Origin: Acetobacteraceae bacterium | GTDB taxonomy: Bacteria > Pseudomonadota > Alphaproteobacteria > Acetobacterales > Acetobacteraceae | Direction of reading: 5' to 3' | DNA: 64,000 nt | NCBI GenBank assembly: GCA_030041255.1 | Contig: JASHOF010000012.1 | Span: 1 to 64,000 of the forward strand | Shown: in pieces, positions 25,077 through 34,922 of the stretch | Numbering within the stretch: position 1 is the first letter of the stretch | Layout: each line of letters begins with the position of its first letter | Position numbers and translations under genes: made by a program | The notes under the pieces: model-generated | The model's input: only the letters and a program-made list of their open reading frames with translations | Database searches by the model: none | Told to the model about the DNA's origin: nothing

Positions 25077-26822
25077 ATGCGTCCCCTCGCTCCGGACTCG
25101 ACGCGCGTCCTGGTGTACCGGCTCTGGCGCGAGCACATCCGCCCGGAAGGCAGGATCTTCGTCCCGATTCTCCTCCTTACCCTGCTCGGCGCCGGCGCAA
25201 CCGCCCTCTATCCGGTGGTCATCGACCACGCCTTCACCATGTTCACCGACAAGGACGCGCGCATCCTCTATCAGATTCCTGTCCTGGTGATCATCGTCAC
25301 CGGCACCCGTGCCGCCGCCCAGTATGGGCAGACCGTGCTGGTGCAGAAGGCAGTCCTCGGGGTGATCCGCTCGCTCCAGGTCCGGATGTTCGAGCACCTC
25401 GTGCGCGCCGACCTCGCACGCGTCGAGCGCGATTCCCCGGCCCAGCTCGCCACCCGTTTCACCACCGATGCCGCGGTGATCCGTGAGGCGCTCTCGCGCG
25501 CCGCCAACGGCCTCGGCGACGCCTTCACGCTGTTCGGGCTGTTCGCCTCTATGCTCTGGCTCGACTGGCTGCTGACCCTGATCGCCGCCGCTCTCTATCC
25601 GCTCGCTGGCCTTCCCATCCTCCGCCTCGGAGACCGCATCCGCCGCGCCTCGAGCGGCATGCAGGAACGGGTCGGCGAAGCCTCGGCCCTCCTCAACGAG
25701 AGTTTTGCCCAGGCGCGGATCGTCCGCGCCTACCGCCTCGAGGAAACCGAAGCCGCCCGCGCCCGCACCGCCTTCCAGCGTCTCTACTCGTCCCTCTACC
25801 GGATCGCCCGCAACCGCGCCCGCGTCGATCCTGTGCTGGAGGTGCTTGGCGGCACCGCTGTCGCGCTGGTGATCGGCTTTGCCGGCTGGCGTGCCGCGCT
25901 CGGCGGTCACTCGATCGGCAATTTCACCGGCTTCGTTGCCGCCCTCCTGATCGCCTCCCGCCCGCTCCGTTCCTTGGGTTCTCTCAACGCCTCGCTCCAG
26001 GAGGGACTGGCCGGCCTGGCCCGTGTCTTCGCCGTCATCGACGAGCAACCCTCGATCGTCGAGCCGCCGGATGCCGTGCCGCTGCCACCGGGCGCGGGCC
26101 GCGTCCGCTTCGAGCATGCCGGATTCGTCTATCCCGACGGGCGCACCGGCCTCGTCGATCTGGACTTCGAGGCAGAGCCTGGCCTGACGGTCGCTCTCGT
26201 CGGCCCGTCCGGGGCGGGCAAATCGACGGCGCTGGCCCTCATTCCCCGCCTCCACGACACGACCCGCGGCCGCATTCTGATCGATGGTGTCGATGTCCGT
26301 CATCTCCGCCTCGAAAGCCTCCGTGATGCGATCGCCTATGTCGGCCAGGACACGCTGCTGTTCGACGACACGATCGCCGCCAACATTCGCATGGGCCGGC
26401 CCGGCGCTTCCGACGAAGCAATCGCCGCCGCTGCTGCTGCCGCCGCGGCCGATTTCATCGCCGCCCTGCCCGAAGGCTACGCAACGCGCGTCGGCCCCGG
26501 CGGGCAGCGGCTCTCAGGGGGGCAGCGCCAGCGCGTCGCTCTCGCCCGCGCGCTGCTGCGCAACCCGCGCATTCTCCTGCTCGACGAGGCGACCAGTTCC
26601 CTCGACACCGAAAGCGAGGCCGCCATCCAGCAGGCCCTCGCCCGCCTCCGCCATGGCCGCACCACGATCGTGATCGCGCATCGTCTCTCCACGGTGCGCG
26701 ACGCTGACCTCGTGGTGGCCATGGCGGGGGGCCGCGCGACCGAACGGGGCACGCATGCCGGCCTCCTTGCCGAAGACGGCCTCTACGCCCGCCTCGTCCG
26801 CACCCAGGCCCTCGCCCAGTGA
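25077..26822 (+). CDS. ABC exporter, MsbA-like permease-ATPase
   Basis: A 581-residue half-transporter. A six-helix membrane domain (residues about 25-310) precedes the ATPase with Walker [10 protein letters not shown] near 375, Q-loop YVGQDTLLFDD, signature LSGGQRQRVALARALL, Walker B ILLLDEATSSLD and the switch His in IAHRLSTVRDAD. The type matches MsbA-like lipid or drug exporters; it probably works as a homodimer in the inner membrane. An unusual alanine run (IAAAAAAAAAADFI) lies between the Q-loop and the signature. It follows cca by 13 bases and is probably co-transcribed. The substrate is unproven. Confidence 0.92.
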   Translation: MRPLAPDSTRVLVYRLWREHIRPEGRIFVPILLLTLLGAGATALYPVVIDHAFTMFTDKDARILYQIPVLVIIVTGTRAAAQYGQTVLVQKAVLGVIRSLQVRMFEHLVRADLARVERDSPAQLATRFTTDAAVIREALSRAANGLGDAFTLFGLFASMLWLDWLLTLIAAALYPLAGLPILRLGDRIRRASSGMQERVGEASALLNESFAQARIVRAYRLEETEAARARTAFQRLYSSLYRIARNRARVDPVLEVLGGTAVALVIGFAGWRAALGGHSIGNFTGFVAALLIASRPLRSLGSLNASLQEGLAGLARVFAVIDEQPSIVEPPDAVPLPPGAGRVRFEHAGFVYPDGRTGLVDLDFEAEPGLTVALVGPSGAGKSTALALIPRLHDTTRGRILIDGVDVRHLRLESLRDAIAYVGQDTLLFDDTIAANIRMGRPGASDEAIAAAAAAAAADFIAALPEGYATRVGPGGQRLSGGQRQRVALARALLRNPRILLLDEATSSLDTESEAAIQQALARLRHGRTTIVIAHRLSTVRDADLVVAMAGGRATERGTHAGLLAEDGLYARLVRTQALAQ

Positions 26823-26829
26823 CGGCCGC

Positions 26830-27702
26830 TCACGGCCAGCGCACCTCGGGTGGGAGGCTCATCAGGATCGCCTCCGGATTGCCTCCTGTCCGGAGGCCGA
26901 ACATTGTTCCTCTATCGTAAAGAAGATTGAACTCGACGTACCGCCCGCGCCGGATGAGTTGATGCGCGCGCTCTTCGGCGCTCCAGCGGCGGCCCATGCG
27001 CGCGCGCACGATGGGCGGATAGACCTCGAGAAAGGCGAGCCCGACATCGCGCGTGAACGCGAAGTCCGCTGCCGCGTCGCCGCTGAAGAAATGGTCATAG
27101 AAAATGCCGCCCGCCCCCCGTGGCTCGCCCCGGTGCGGCAGGAAAAAATACGCGTCGCACCATTTCTTGAAACGCGGATAGTACTCCGGGTCGTGCTTTT
27201 CGCACGCTGCCCGGAGCGCCGCATGGAAGGTCTCGGCGTCCTCGAGCGACTCGGGCGATTCGGGACGCATCGGCGTCAGATCCGCCCCGCCACCGAACCA
27301 CCCGCGCGTCGTGATGACGAGCCGCGTGTTCATGTGCGCTGCCGGCACGTGCGGGCTCTGCATGTGCGCAACCAGGCTGATGCCGGCGGCAAAGAAGCGC
27401 GGATCCTCCTCTGCACCGGGAATCTGGCCCCGAAACTCCGCATCGAAGCGCCCCGAAACCGCCGAGACGTTCACTCCCACCTTCTCGAACACCCGCCCGT
27501 GCATCAGCGCGATCTCGCCTCCGCCCGCCAGGTCTGGCCGGGTCCAGGGCGTCCGCACAAAATGCCCTGCCGTCCCGAGGGCCCCTTCGGCCTCCTTCTC
27601 GATCGACTCGAAGGCCGCCATCAGCCGCCCTTGCAAGGCGCGGAACCACGCTATCGCGTCGTCCTTGAGCAGCGTGTGCCCGGACGGGTCGTCCTTTGCC
27701 AC
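26830..27702 (-). CDS. hemF: Oxygen-dependent coproporphyrinogen III oxidase
   Basis: HemF oxidatively decarboxylates coproporphyrinogen III to protoporphyrinogen IX in aerobic heme synthesis. The 290-residue product shows the family blocks [55 protein letters not shown] and [19 protein letters not shown]. The start is a GTG at 27702 giving MAKDDPSGH; there is no ATG in a family-consistent place and upstream sequence is Arg/Ser-rich. It is convergent with the ABC exporter (7-base gap) and divergent from petB, with a 217-base shared upstream region in which I see no further gene. Confidence 0.95.
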   Translation of the reverse strand: MAKDDPSGHTLLKDDAIAWFRALQGRLMAAFESIEKEAEGALGTAGHFVRTPWTRPDLAGGGEIALMHGRVFEKVGVNVSAVSGRFDAEFRGQIPGAEEDPRFFAAGISLVAHMQSPHVPAAHMNTRLVITTRGWFGGGADLTPMRPESPESLEDAETFHAALRAACEKHDPEYYPRFKKWCDAYFFLPHRGEPRGAGGIFYDHFFSGDAAADFAFTRDVGLAFLEVYPPIVRARMGRRWSAEERAHQLIRRGRYVEFNLLYDRGTMFGLRTGGNPEAILMSLPPEVRWP

Positions 27703-27919
27703 GTCGCTAGCCCCGCGCCAGGGCGTGTTGCAGGAGGGAAGCCGGCCACCTAGTATGGGCGCCGCCCGCCGCCGGGATGCCCCGGGCGGGTGGTACTGCT
27801 TGTGCTGTCCGCCTGGCGAGGCCCTCCCTCCTGCCCGATCGCGTACGCGGGATGGGGTTCTCGTCCGCCCGGATGGTCGAAAGCGGCACCGGATCGCCGA
27901 ACGAAAGAGTGAGAGAACG

Positions 27920-29197
27920 ATGGCCGAACTCGGTCTCCAGGAAAACGAATTCAAAAACCCGGTCGTGCACTGGATCGACGCCAGGCTTCCCGTCTTCACG
28001 GCCATGCACAAGGAATACCGCCAGTTCCCGACCCCCAAGAATTTCAACTATTTTTGGAATTTCGGCGCGCTCGCCACCGTCAACCTCGCGATCATGATCG
28101 TCACCGGGATCTTCCTGGCGATGAATTACAACCCGAGCACCGCCGGCGCCTTCGATTCCGTCGAGCGCATCATGCGCGATGTGAACTGGGGCTGGATGAT
28201 CCGCTATCTTCACGTGGTCGGCGCCACTCTTTTCTTCGTCACTATCTATGTGCATATCTTCCGCGGCCTCTATTACGGCTCCTACAAGAAGCCGCGCGAG
28301 ATGATCTGGATGCTCGGCGTCGTGCTGCTGCTGCTGCTGATGGCCACCGCTTTCATGGGCTATGTGCTGCCATGGGGCCAGATGTCGTTCTGGGGCGCCA
28401 CCGTCATCACCAATCTCTTCGGCGCCATTCCGGTGGTCGGCCACGGCATCGTCACCTGGCTCTGGGGCGGCTTCGCGGTGGCCAACCCCACGCTCAACCG
28501 CTTCTACAGCCTGCACTACCTCCTGCCCTTCATCATCGTCGGCTTCCTGGTCCTGCACATCATGGCGCTGCACACGGTGGGCTCGAACAATCCGCTCGGC
28601 ATCGATGTCAAGGGTCCGCAGGATACGCTGCCCTTCCACCCCTATTACACGGTTAAGGACAGTGTCGGCGTCTGCGTTTACCTGATCGTCTTCGCGATCC
28701 TGGTCTTCTTCATCCCGCACCAGCCGCTGCTGATGGACCCGAACAACTCCATCCAGGCCAATCCCCTCCAGACTCCCTCCGATATCGTGCCGGAGTGGTA
28801 CTTCCTGCCGTTCTACGCGATCCTCCGTTCGGTGCCGAACAAGCTGGGCGGGGTCGTGCTCCTGTTCGGCTCGATCTTCGTCCTCTTCTTCCTGCCCTGG
28901 CTCGACACCAGCCCGGTCCGAAGCTGCCGCTTCCGCCCGATCATGCGCTGGCTCTGGGTCCTCTTCGTCATCGACGTGTTCGTGCTCGGCTACGTCGGCG
29001 CCAACAGGCCGGTCGGCATCTTCATCCTGCTCGGTCGCATCGCCACCGTCTGGTACTATATCCACATGCTGATTTTGCTTCCCCTGATCGGCAAGCTCGA
29101 GCGGCCGCTGCCGCTGCCCGAAAGCATCAGCAAGAGCGTGCTCGGCGGGGGCGCCCTGCCCTCGGCCGCAGTGGCCCGGCCGATGGAGAAAGCCTGA
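27920..29197 (+). CDS. petB: Ubiquinol-cytochrome c reductase cytochrome b subunit
   Basis: Cytochrome b of the bc1 complex holds both quinone sites and hemes bL and bH. The 425-residue membrane protein has the two His pairs in the usual places ([20 protein letters not shown] and [21 protein letters not shown]), the Qo motif [13 protein letters not shown], and [16 protein letters not shown]. About eight hydrophobic helices are present. ATG 27920 gives [11 protein letters not shown]; sequence further upstream lies opposite hemF. The Rieske gene petA, which normally precedes petB, is not here. petC follows with a 1-base overlap (TGATG). Confidence 0.96.
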   Translation: MAELGLQENEFKNPVVHWIDARLPVFTAMHKEYRQFPTPKNFNYFWNFGALATVNLAIMIVTGIFLAMNYNPSTAGAFDSVERIMRDVNWGWMIRYLHVVGATLFFVTIYVHIFRGLYYGSYKKPREMIWMLGVVLLLLLMATAFMGYVLPWGQMSFWGATVITNLFGAIPVVGHGIVTWLWGGFAVANPTLNRFYSLHYLLPFIIVGFLVLHIMALHTVGSNNPLGIDVKGPQDTLPFHPYYTVKDSVGVCVYLIVFAILVFFIPHQPLLMDPNNSIQANPLQTPSDIVPEWYFLPFYAILRSVPNKLGGVVLLFGSIFVLFFLPWLDTSPVRSCRFRPIMRWLWVLFVIDVFVLGYVGANRPVGIFILLGRIATVWYYIHMLILLPLIGKLERPLPLPESISKSVLGGGALPSAAVARPMEKA

Positions 29198-29958
29198 TGC
29201 GCACGCTCGCTCTTGCCGCCGCGGCCCTCGGCCTCGCCCTTTCCGCGCTACCTGCGGCGGCCCAGGAAACCCCGCCCCTGCCGCGCGTCTTCTGGAGCTT
29301 CGAGGGACCCTTCGGTACCATCGACCAAGCCGCCGCCCAGCGCGGCTATCAGGTCTACAAGCAGGTCTGCTCCGCCTGCCACTCGATGACGCAGTTCCAC
29401 TTCCGCGACCTTGCCGGCATCGGCTACACGCCCGGGCAGATCGCAGCGATCGCGGCCTCCGTGCGGGTGCCGGGCCCCCCCAATGCGCAAGGCCAGAGCA
29501 GCCCAGTCCCGGGCAAGCCGGCGGACGCCTTTCCCTCGCCGTTCCCGACTGAGGCCGCCGCCGAGGCGGTATTCAACGGCGCGGTGCCGCCGGACCAATC
29601 GCTGATGGCCAACGCCTTCGAGGGCGGCCCCACCTACATCTATGCGATTCTGAATGGATTCCGGAATCCGCCTCCGGGCGTCACCGTTCCCCCGGGGCGC
29701 TACTATAACATCTACTTCTCCGGCAACCTCATCGCCATGCCGCCGCCGCTGCATGACGGCGCTGTCACCTATGCCGACGGCACGCCGGCCACCGTTCCGC
29801 AGATGGCGCACGATGTCGCGACCTTCCTTTATTTTGTCGCCAACCCGCACGCCGATCAGCGCAAGCGCATCGGCGTGCACGTCGTGCTCTTTCTGGTCTT
29901 CGTCACCGGCCTCACTTACGCTCTGAAGCGCAAAGTCTGGTCCGACGTCGAGCATTGA
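29197..29958 (+). CDS. petC: Cytochrome c1 of the bc1 complex
   Basis: A 253-residue periplasm-facing cytochrome anchored by its C-terminus. It has a signal peptide ([19 protein letters not shown], cleavage after AQ near residue 24), the heme motif CSACH in VYKQVCSACHSMTQFHF, and the distal Met region NLIAMPPPL. The last helix GVHVVLFLVFVTGLTYALKRKVW is the membrane anchor. It takes electrons from the Rieske protein and passes them to a soluble or membrane cytochrome c. It overlaps petB and, through TGATG, mtnP. Confidence 0.96.
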   Translation: MRTLALAAAALGLALSALPAAAQETPPLPRVFWSFEGPFGTIDQAAAQRGYQVYKQVCSACHSMTQFHFRDLAGIGYTPGQIAAIAASVRVPGPPNAQGQSSPVPGKPADAFPSPFPTEAAAEAVFNGAVPPDQSLMANAFEGGPTYIYAILNGFRNPPPGVTVPPGRYYNIYFSGNLIAMPPPLHDGAVTYADGTPATVPQMAHDVATFLYFVANPHADQRKRIGVHVVLFLVFVTGLTYALKRKVWSDVEH

Positions 29959-30845
29959 TGCCGGGAGCGGTCGAGCCGCTGGTCGGAATCATCGGCGGCT
30001 CCGGCCTCTACGAGATCGCGGGCCTCGAGGAAAAGCGGTGGCAGCGCCTTCATACTCCCTGGGGTGCGCCTTCTGACGCGCTGCTGTTCGGCCGCCTCGA
30101 TGGCTACGCTTGCGTCTTCCTCGCCCGCCATGGCCGCGGCCACATGCTCTCGCCGACCCATCTCAATTACCGCGCCAATATCGATGCCTTGAAACGCGCC
30201 GGCGTCACCGAGATTCTCTCGCTCTCCGCCGTCGGCAGCCTCGACGGGAAGCTGGAACCCGGCCGCTTCGTTCTCGTCGACCAGTTCATCGACCGCACTT
30301 TCGCCCGCGAGAAGAGCTTCTTCGGCGAAGGCTGCGTCGCCCACGTCTCGATGGCCGAGCCGGTCTGTCGACGCCTCGACGACGCTCTTGCCGACGCCGC
30401 CGCCACGATCGCCCTTCCCGTCACGCGCGGCGGCGTCTATCTCGTGATGGAAGGCCCACAATTCTCTACCCGCGCCGAAAGCATGCTCTACCGCTCATGG
30501 GGCGCTTCCGTGATCGGCATGACCAACATGCCGGAGGCCAAGCTCGCCCGTGAAGCGGAGCTCTGCTACGCAACCGTCGCCATGGTCACCGACTATGACT
30601 GCTGGCACCCGGATCACGATCATGTCACGGTCGAAGCGGTCGTGCGAACGCTGAACGAGAACGCCTCCCGCGCCCAGGCATTGCTCCGTGCCGTCCTGCC
30701 GCGTCTTGCCCTGCCCCGCCCGCCCTGCCCCGCCGGCTGTCAGCACGCGCTCGACAATGCCATCATCACCGCGCCCGCGATGCGTAACCCGCTGCTGATG
30801 GCGAAACTCGATGCAGTGGCGGGTCGCATCCTCAATCCCGCCTGA
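29958..30845 (+). CDS. mtnP: S-methyl-5'-thioadenosine phosphorylase
   Basis: MtnP splits methylthioadenosine into adenine and methylthioribose-1-phosphate in methionine salvage. The 295-residue product has the phosphorylase blocks VGIIGGSGLYEIAGLEE, FLARHGRGHMLSPTHLNYRA, LSLSAVGSLDGKLEPG, the diagnostic MEGPQFSTRAES, and MTNMPEAKLAREAELCYATV. The length is normal. The ATG at 29958 overlaps the petC stop, so it is translationally coupled to the bc1 genes although the pathways are unrelated. The upstream TTG at 29955 is an alternative of no consequence. Confidence 0.95.
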   Translation: MPGAVEPLVGIIGGSGLYEIAGLEEKRWQRLHTPWGAPSDALLFGRLDGYACVFLARHGRGHMLSPTHLNYRANIDALKRAGVTEILSLSAVGSLDGKLEPGRFVLVDQFIDRTFAREKSFFGEGCVAHVSMAEPVCRRLDDALADAAATIALPVTRGGVYLVMEGPQFSTRAESMLYRSWGASVIGMTNMPEAKLAREAELCYATVAMVTDYDCWHPDHDHVTVEAVVRTLNENASRAQALLRAVLPRLALPRPPCPAGCQHALDNAIITAPAMRNPLLMAKLDAVAGRILNPA

Positions 30846-30943
30846 GGGAGCACGCACCGGGGCGATTGCGCTCGCTCGCTCCCGGGACAAGAATAGCAGT
30901 GCGGCTGCGGGGCAGCGGCCGTTTCCAGTGTGGAGAGTTTCGC

Positions 30944-31378
30944 ATGCCGGAGGACGCACGCACGGCGCTGATGTCCGGCCTTAGCAGCGACGGCAAGCCC
31001 GTCGACAGGCCGCTTTCACCGCATCTGCAGGTCTATCGCCCGCAGATCACCACCGTCCTCTCCATCATGCACCGCTTCAGCGGCATCTGGCTCGGCGTCG
31101 GCACGCTCTTCCTGACGTGGTGGCTGGTGGCCCTCGCCAGCGGACCGGCTCCCTTCGCGACCGTCCAGGCCTTCTTTGCCTCCATCTTCGGAAAGATCCT
31201 CCTCTTTCTCTGGACGGCGGCGCTTATGTTTCATTTCTGTAATGGAATGCGCCATCTCGCCTGGGATTCCGGGTTGGGCTTCGAAAAGCCGACCTACCAC
31301 GCTTCCGGCTGGACGGTGATCGCAGCGGCAACCGCACTGACCGTGCTGATCTTCGTCATCGGCCTCGTTGCCGGCTAG
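30944..31378 (+). CDS. sdhC: Succinate dehydrogenase cytochrome b556 subunit
   Basis: SdhC is one of two membrane anchors of complex II and supplies a heme ligand and part of the quinone site. The 144-residue product begins MPEDARTALMSGLSSDGKPV, then RPLSPHLQVYRPQITTVLSI with the SIMHRFSG motif, and has three membrane helices; the heme His is probably in LMFHFCNGMRHLAWD. ATG 30944 has GGAGAG 7 bases upstream; an earlier in-frame ATG at 30866 gives a poor N-terminus. It is the first gene of the sdh operon; the 98 bases before it probably hold its promoter. Confidence 0.93.
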   Translation: MPEDARTALMSGLSSDGKPVDRPLSPHLQVYRPQITTVLSIMHRFSGIWLGVGTLFLTWWLVALASGPAPFATVQAFFASIFGKILLFLWTAALMFHFCNGMRHLAWDSGLGFEKPTYHASGWTVIAAATALTVLIFVIGLVAG

Positions 31379-31389
31379 GACAGAGCGCC

Positions 31390-31788
31390 ATGGCCAACAT
31401 GACCGCCGTGACGATGCGTTCCACGCTCGGCCGCGTGCGCGGCCTCGGCGCCGCCCGTAGCGGCCTCCTCGAATGGTGGGGCCAGCGGGTAACAGCCGCC
31501 GCCCTGGTCCCGCTCGCGATCTGGTTTGTGGTCTCGCTCCTGGTGCACCTCGACGAAGGGGCCTCGAGCGTCGCGCATTGGGTGGGGCGGCCCTGGAACG
31601 GGGTGCTGCTGCTGGCCCTCCTGATGGCACTCTTCCGCCATCTCGGGCTCGGCCTCAAGGTGGTGATCGAGGATTACATCCATGCCGAAGCAACGAAACT
31701 GGCGGCGCTCCTGGCGATGAAAGCAGTGCTGACGCTGTTCTGGATTGCGGCGACTGTTTCGGTTCTCAAACTCGCGTTCGCAGGATAG
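31390..31788 (+). CDS. sdhD: Succinate dehydrogenase hydrophobic membrane anchor
   Basis: The second anchor of complex II, 132 residues with three hydrophobic helices. The family start MRSTLGRVRGLGAARSGL is followed by EWWGQRVTAAALVPLAIWFV. The His of LFRHLGLGLKVVIEDYIHAE is the likely heme-b ligand and quinone-site region. It starts 11 bases after sdhC and ends 15 bases before sdhA. Confidence 0.92.
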   Translation: MANMTAVTMRSTLGRVRGLGAARSGLLEWWGQRVTAAALVPLAIWFVVSLLVHLDEGASSVAHWVGRPWNGVLLLALLMALFRHLGLGLKVVIEDYIHAEATKLAALLAMKAVLTLFWIAATVSVLKLAFAG

Positions 31789-31803
31789 CTCCGGAGAAAC
31801 CCG

Positions 31804-33615
31804 ATGAACGCGATAACGCTACCCTCTTCGCGGGCCTACCAGATCGTCGATCATACCTACGACGTGGTGGTGGTGGGCGCGGGCGGCGCGGGCCTGCGTG
31901 CCACGCTCGGCATGGGCGCTGCGGGCCTCAAGACCGCCTGCATCACCAAGGTCTTTCCCACCCGCAGCCACACCGTCGCCGCCCAGGGCGGCATCAGCGC
32001 CGCACTCGGCAACATGGGCGCAGATGACTGGCGCTGGCACATGTACGATACCGTCAAGGGATCGGACTGGCTGGGCGACCAGGATGCGATCGAGTACATG
32101 TGCCGCGAGGCGATTCCGGCGGTCATCGAGCTCGAGCATTTCGGCGTGCCGTTCAGCCGCACCGAAGACGGGCGCATCTACCAGCGCCCGTTCGGCGGCC
32201 ACATGAAGGACTACGGCAAGACCCCGGCCATGCGCGCCTGCGCTGCTGCCGATCGTACCGGGCATGCCATCCTGCACACGCTCTATCAGCAAAGCCTGAA
32301 GCATGCCGTCGAATTCTTCGTCGAGTACTACGCGCTCGACCTGATCATGGACGAGGACGGTGCCTGCCGCGGTGTGATGGCCTGGTGCCTCGATGACGGC
32401 TCACTGCACCGGTTCCGTGCCGGCCTCGTCGTGCTCGCCACCGGCGGCTACGGACGGACCTACCTTTCCTGCACCTCCGCCCATACCTGCACCGGCGACG
32501 GCAACGCGATGATCCTGCGCGCCGGCCTGCCGGCCCAGGACATGGAGTTCGTACAGTTCCACCCGACGGGAATCTTCCCGGCCGGCTGCCTGATCACCGA
32601 AGGCGCGCGCGGCGAGGGCGGGTATCTGACCAACAGCGAGGGGGAGCGGTTCATGGAGCGCTATGCCCCGACCGCAAAAGATCTCGCTTCGCGCGATGTC
32701 GTTTCCCGCTCGATGACGATCGAGATCAACGAAGGCCGCGGCGTGGGACCCCACAAGGAGTACCTGCTGCTGCACCTCGAGCATCTGGGCCCTGACATCC
32801 TGCATCAGCGCTTGCCCGGCATCTCCGAAACGGCGCGCGTCTTTGCCGGCGTCGAGGTGACGAAAGATCCGATCCCGGTACTGCCGACCGTGCATTACAA
32901 CATGGGCGGAATCCCCACCAACTATCGCGGCGAGGCGCTGCGCCCTACGCCGGCGGATCCGGATGCCACGGTCCCGGGCCTGATGGCGGTCGGCGAGTGC
33001 GCGTGCGTCTCCGTGCATGGTGCCAACCGGCTCGGCACGAACTCGCTGCTCGATCTCGTGGTGTTCGGGCGTGCCGCCGCGCTTCGGGCGGCAGAGATTT
33101 TGCGCCCTGGCACGAGCCAGCCGCCGTTGCCGCCGAAAGCTGGCGAAAATGCGCTCGACCTTTTCGATCGCACGCGCCACGCCCAAGGTGCCACCCGGGT
33201 TGCCGAGCTTCGCCTGGCGATGCAGCGGACGATGCAGAATCATGCCGCCGTGTTCCGCAACAGCAAGAGGCTGAGCGAGGGTGTGAGCAAGCTCAGCGCG
33301 CTTTGGGACGGCATGGCGGACATTTCGGTCACCGACCGCAGCCTGATCTGGAATTCCGACCTGATGGAGGCGCTCGAGCTCGACAACCTCATGCACAACG
33401 CCATGACGACGATGGCAAGCGCCGAGGCGCGCCATGAAAGTCGCGGCGCGCACGCGCATGACGATTACCCCGAGCGCGACGACCAGCACTGGATGAAGCA
33501 CACGCTTTCCCGGCTCGATCGTGCCGGCAATGTCACGCTCGATTACCGCCCCGTAAGGATGCAGACCCTGACCAACGAGGTCTCCGTCTTTCCTCCTAAG
33601 AAACGTGTATACTGA
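31804..33615 (+). CDS. sdhA: Succinate dehydrogenase flavoprotein subunit
   Basis: SdhA carries covalently bound FAD and oxidises succinate to fumarate. The 603-residue product has the dinucleotide motif [16 protein letters not shown], the FAD-attachment His in [20 protein letters not shown], the active-site [31 protein letters not shown] and the end [19 protein letters not shown]. The length matches the family. The next frame begins before it ends, but the true downstream start is at 33629. Confidence 0.97.
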   Translation: MNAITLPSSRAYQIVDHTYDVVVVGAGGAGLRATLGMGAAGLKTACITKVFPTRSHTVAAQGGISAALGNMGADDWRWHMYDTVKGSDWLGDQDAIEYMCREAIPAVIELEHFGVPFSRTEDGRIYQRPFGGHMKDYGKTPAMRACAAADRTGHAILHTLYQQSLKHAVEFFVEYYALDLIMDEDGACRGVMAWCLDDGSLHRFRAGLVVLATGGYGRTYLSCTSAHTCTGDGNAMILRAGLPAQDMEFVQFHPTGIFPAGCLITEGARGEGGYLTNSEGERFMERYAPTAKDLASRDVVSRSMTIEINEGRGVGPHKEYLLLHLEHLGPDILHQRLPGISETARVFAGVEVTKDPIPVLPTVHYNMGGIPTNYRGEALRPTPADPDATVPGLMAVGECACVSVHGANRLGTNSLLDLVVFGRAAALRAAEILRPGTSQPPLPPKAGENALDLFDRTRHAQGATRVAELRLAMQRTMQNHAAVFRNSKRLSEGVSKLSALWDGMADISVTDRSLIWNSDLMEALELDNLMHNAMTTMASAEARHESRGAHAHDDYPERDDQHWMKHTLSRLDRAGNVTLDYRPVRMQTLTNEVSVFPPKKRVY

Positions 33616-33628
33616 AAGTGGCAACGCC

Positions 33629-33889
33629 ATGGCGATTCACGTGTCTTCCCTGATCGGCATCCTGATTATCGGCGCTTTGGCCGGCTGGATCGCCGGGCTG
33701 ATCGTGCGCGGGCACGGCTTCGGCCTCATCGGCAACATCGTGGTCGGCATCATCGGCGCGATCATCGGCGGCTTCGTGCTCCGCGCCCTGCACATCCTCC
33801 TGGTCGGCGGATTCATCGCCAGCCTCATCGGCGCCATCATTGGCGCGGTGGTGCTACTCATCATCATCGGCCTCGTGAAGCGCGCCTGA
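33629..33889 (+). CDS. GlsB/YeaQ/YmgE-family small membrane protein
   Basis: An 86-residue, almost wholly hydrophobic protein with three glycine-rich segments: LIGILIIGALAGWIAGLIV, FGLIGNIVVGIIGAIIGGFV and FIASLIGAIIGAVVLLIIIG. This is the transglycosylase-associated (GlsB/YeaQ) pattern. The role is poorly understood; members are often stress-induced. ATG 33629 was chosen because the family starts right before the first helix. It lies 13 bases after sdhA and 48 before sdhB, so it is inside the sdh operon, which is unusual. Confidence 0.88.
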   Translation: MAIHVSSLIGILIIGALAGWIAGLIVRGHGFGLIGNIVVGIIGAIIGGFVLRALHILLVGGFIASLIGAIIGAVVLLIIIGLVKRA

Positions 33890-33937
33890 ACGTCTGCTCG
33901 CCGCGGCACGGTTGCAACTGATCGAGGATCGAACCCG

Positions 33938-34720
33938 ATGGCAAGCTTCAGCCTCCCCACCAACAGCCGGATCGGCGAGGGCCGCACCCACAAAGCCGCA
34001 CCGGGCACCAAACGCATCAAGACGTTCCGCATCTATCGCTGGAACCCCGATGACGGTGCCAATCCCCGCTTCGACACCTACGAAGTCGATCTCGACTCTT
34101 GTGGCCCCATGGTCCTGGACGCGCTCATCAAGATCAAGAACGAGGTGGATCCCACCCTCACTTTCCGCCGCTCCTGCCGCGAGGGAATTTGCGGCTCCTG
34201 CGCCATGAATATAGACGGCACCAACACTCTCGCCTGCCTGAAGCCGATCGCGGATCTGAAGGGCCCGGCCCGCATCACGCCCCTGCCGCATATGCCGGTC
34301 GTCAAAGACCTGGTGCCCAACCTCGATCAGGCCTACGCGCAGTACCGCAGCATCGAGCCGTGGTTGAAGACTGAGACCCTACCCCCGCCCGACGGAGAAC
34401 AGAGGCAGAGCATCGCCGAACGTGCCGCACTCGATGGGATGTGGGAGTGCATACTCTGCTTCTGTTGCACGACTGCCTGCCCGAGCTACTGGTGGAACGG
34501 AGACCGCTATCTCGGCCCCGCCGTGCTGCTCGCCGCCTACCGCTGGCTCGCCGACTCCCGTGACGAGGCAACCGGAGAGCGGCTCGACTCGCTCGAAGAT
34601 CCATTCCGGCTCTATCGTTGCCATACCATTATGAACTGCACGGAGACCTGCCCCAAGGGCCTCAATCCCGCGCGCGCCATCGGGCGCATCAAGCAGATGA
34701 TCGCCGAACGCGCCGGCTGA
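33938..34720 (+). CDS. sdhB: Succinate dehydrogenase iron-sulfur subunit
   Basis: SdhB links the flavin to the quinone through three clusters. The 260-residue product has the 2Fe-2S motif [16 protein letters not shown] with the further Cys in NTLACL, the 4Fe-4S site [17 protein letters not shown] and the 3Fe-4S site [20 protein letters not shown]. It begins [16 protein letters not shown] and has the normal length. It closes the sdh operon, and the palindromic repeat at 34780-34887 follows it. Confidence 0.97.
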   Translation: MASFSLPTNSRIGEGRTHKAAPGTKRIKTFRIYRWNPDDGANPRFDTYEVDLDSCGPMVLDALIKIKNEVDPTLTFRRSCREGICGSCAMNIDGTNTLACLKPIADLKGPARITPLPHMPVVKDLVPNLDQAYAQYRSIEPWLKTETLPPPDGEQRQSIAERAALDGMWECILCFCCTTACPSYWWNGDRYLGPAVLLAAYRWLADSRDEATGERLDSLEDPFRLYRCHTIMNCTETCPKGLNPARAIGRIKQMIAERAG

Positions 34721-34779
34721 AACGCCGACACGCCCGCCGCTTGCGGGTCCGGGGCCGGTCGTGCCACGAATCACGTCAC

Positions 34780-34887
34780 CTAGAGCAATTTCCGTTCGCC
34801 TTGGCTCACGGTAACTGCTCTAGCTCCTTGTTTTGGCGAGCATCTTCACGCGATCAGCCGATTCCGTCTGATCGCGATCTGCTCTAG
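34780..34887. repeat. Intergenic palindromic repeat of the CTAGAGCA type
   Basis: CTAGAGCA at 34780-34787 is matched by its complement TGCTCTAG at 34816-34823 and again at 34880-34887. Inside the second half, CGCGATCAG (34849-34857) pairs perfectly with CTGATCGCG (34868-34876). Elements with CTAGAGCA ends are common between genes in alphaproteobacteria (from memory). It fills most of the 202-base gap between sdhB and galU and may work as an RNA hairpin ending sdh transcription. Confidence 0.7.
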
Positions 34888-34922
34888 GCTCCGCCTGCCC
34901 TCAGCTCCGGAGAACGTCTGCC

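Noticed and set aside
26401-26460. Alanine-coding run in the ABC exporter as a microsatellite or frameshift site
   Set aside because: The codons vary (GCC, GCT, GCG) and the frame is intact on both sides, so it is a protein feature and not a slippage repeat.
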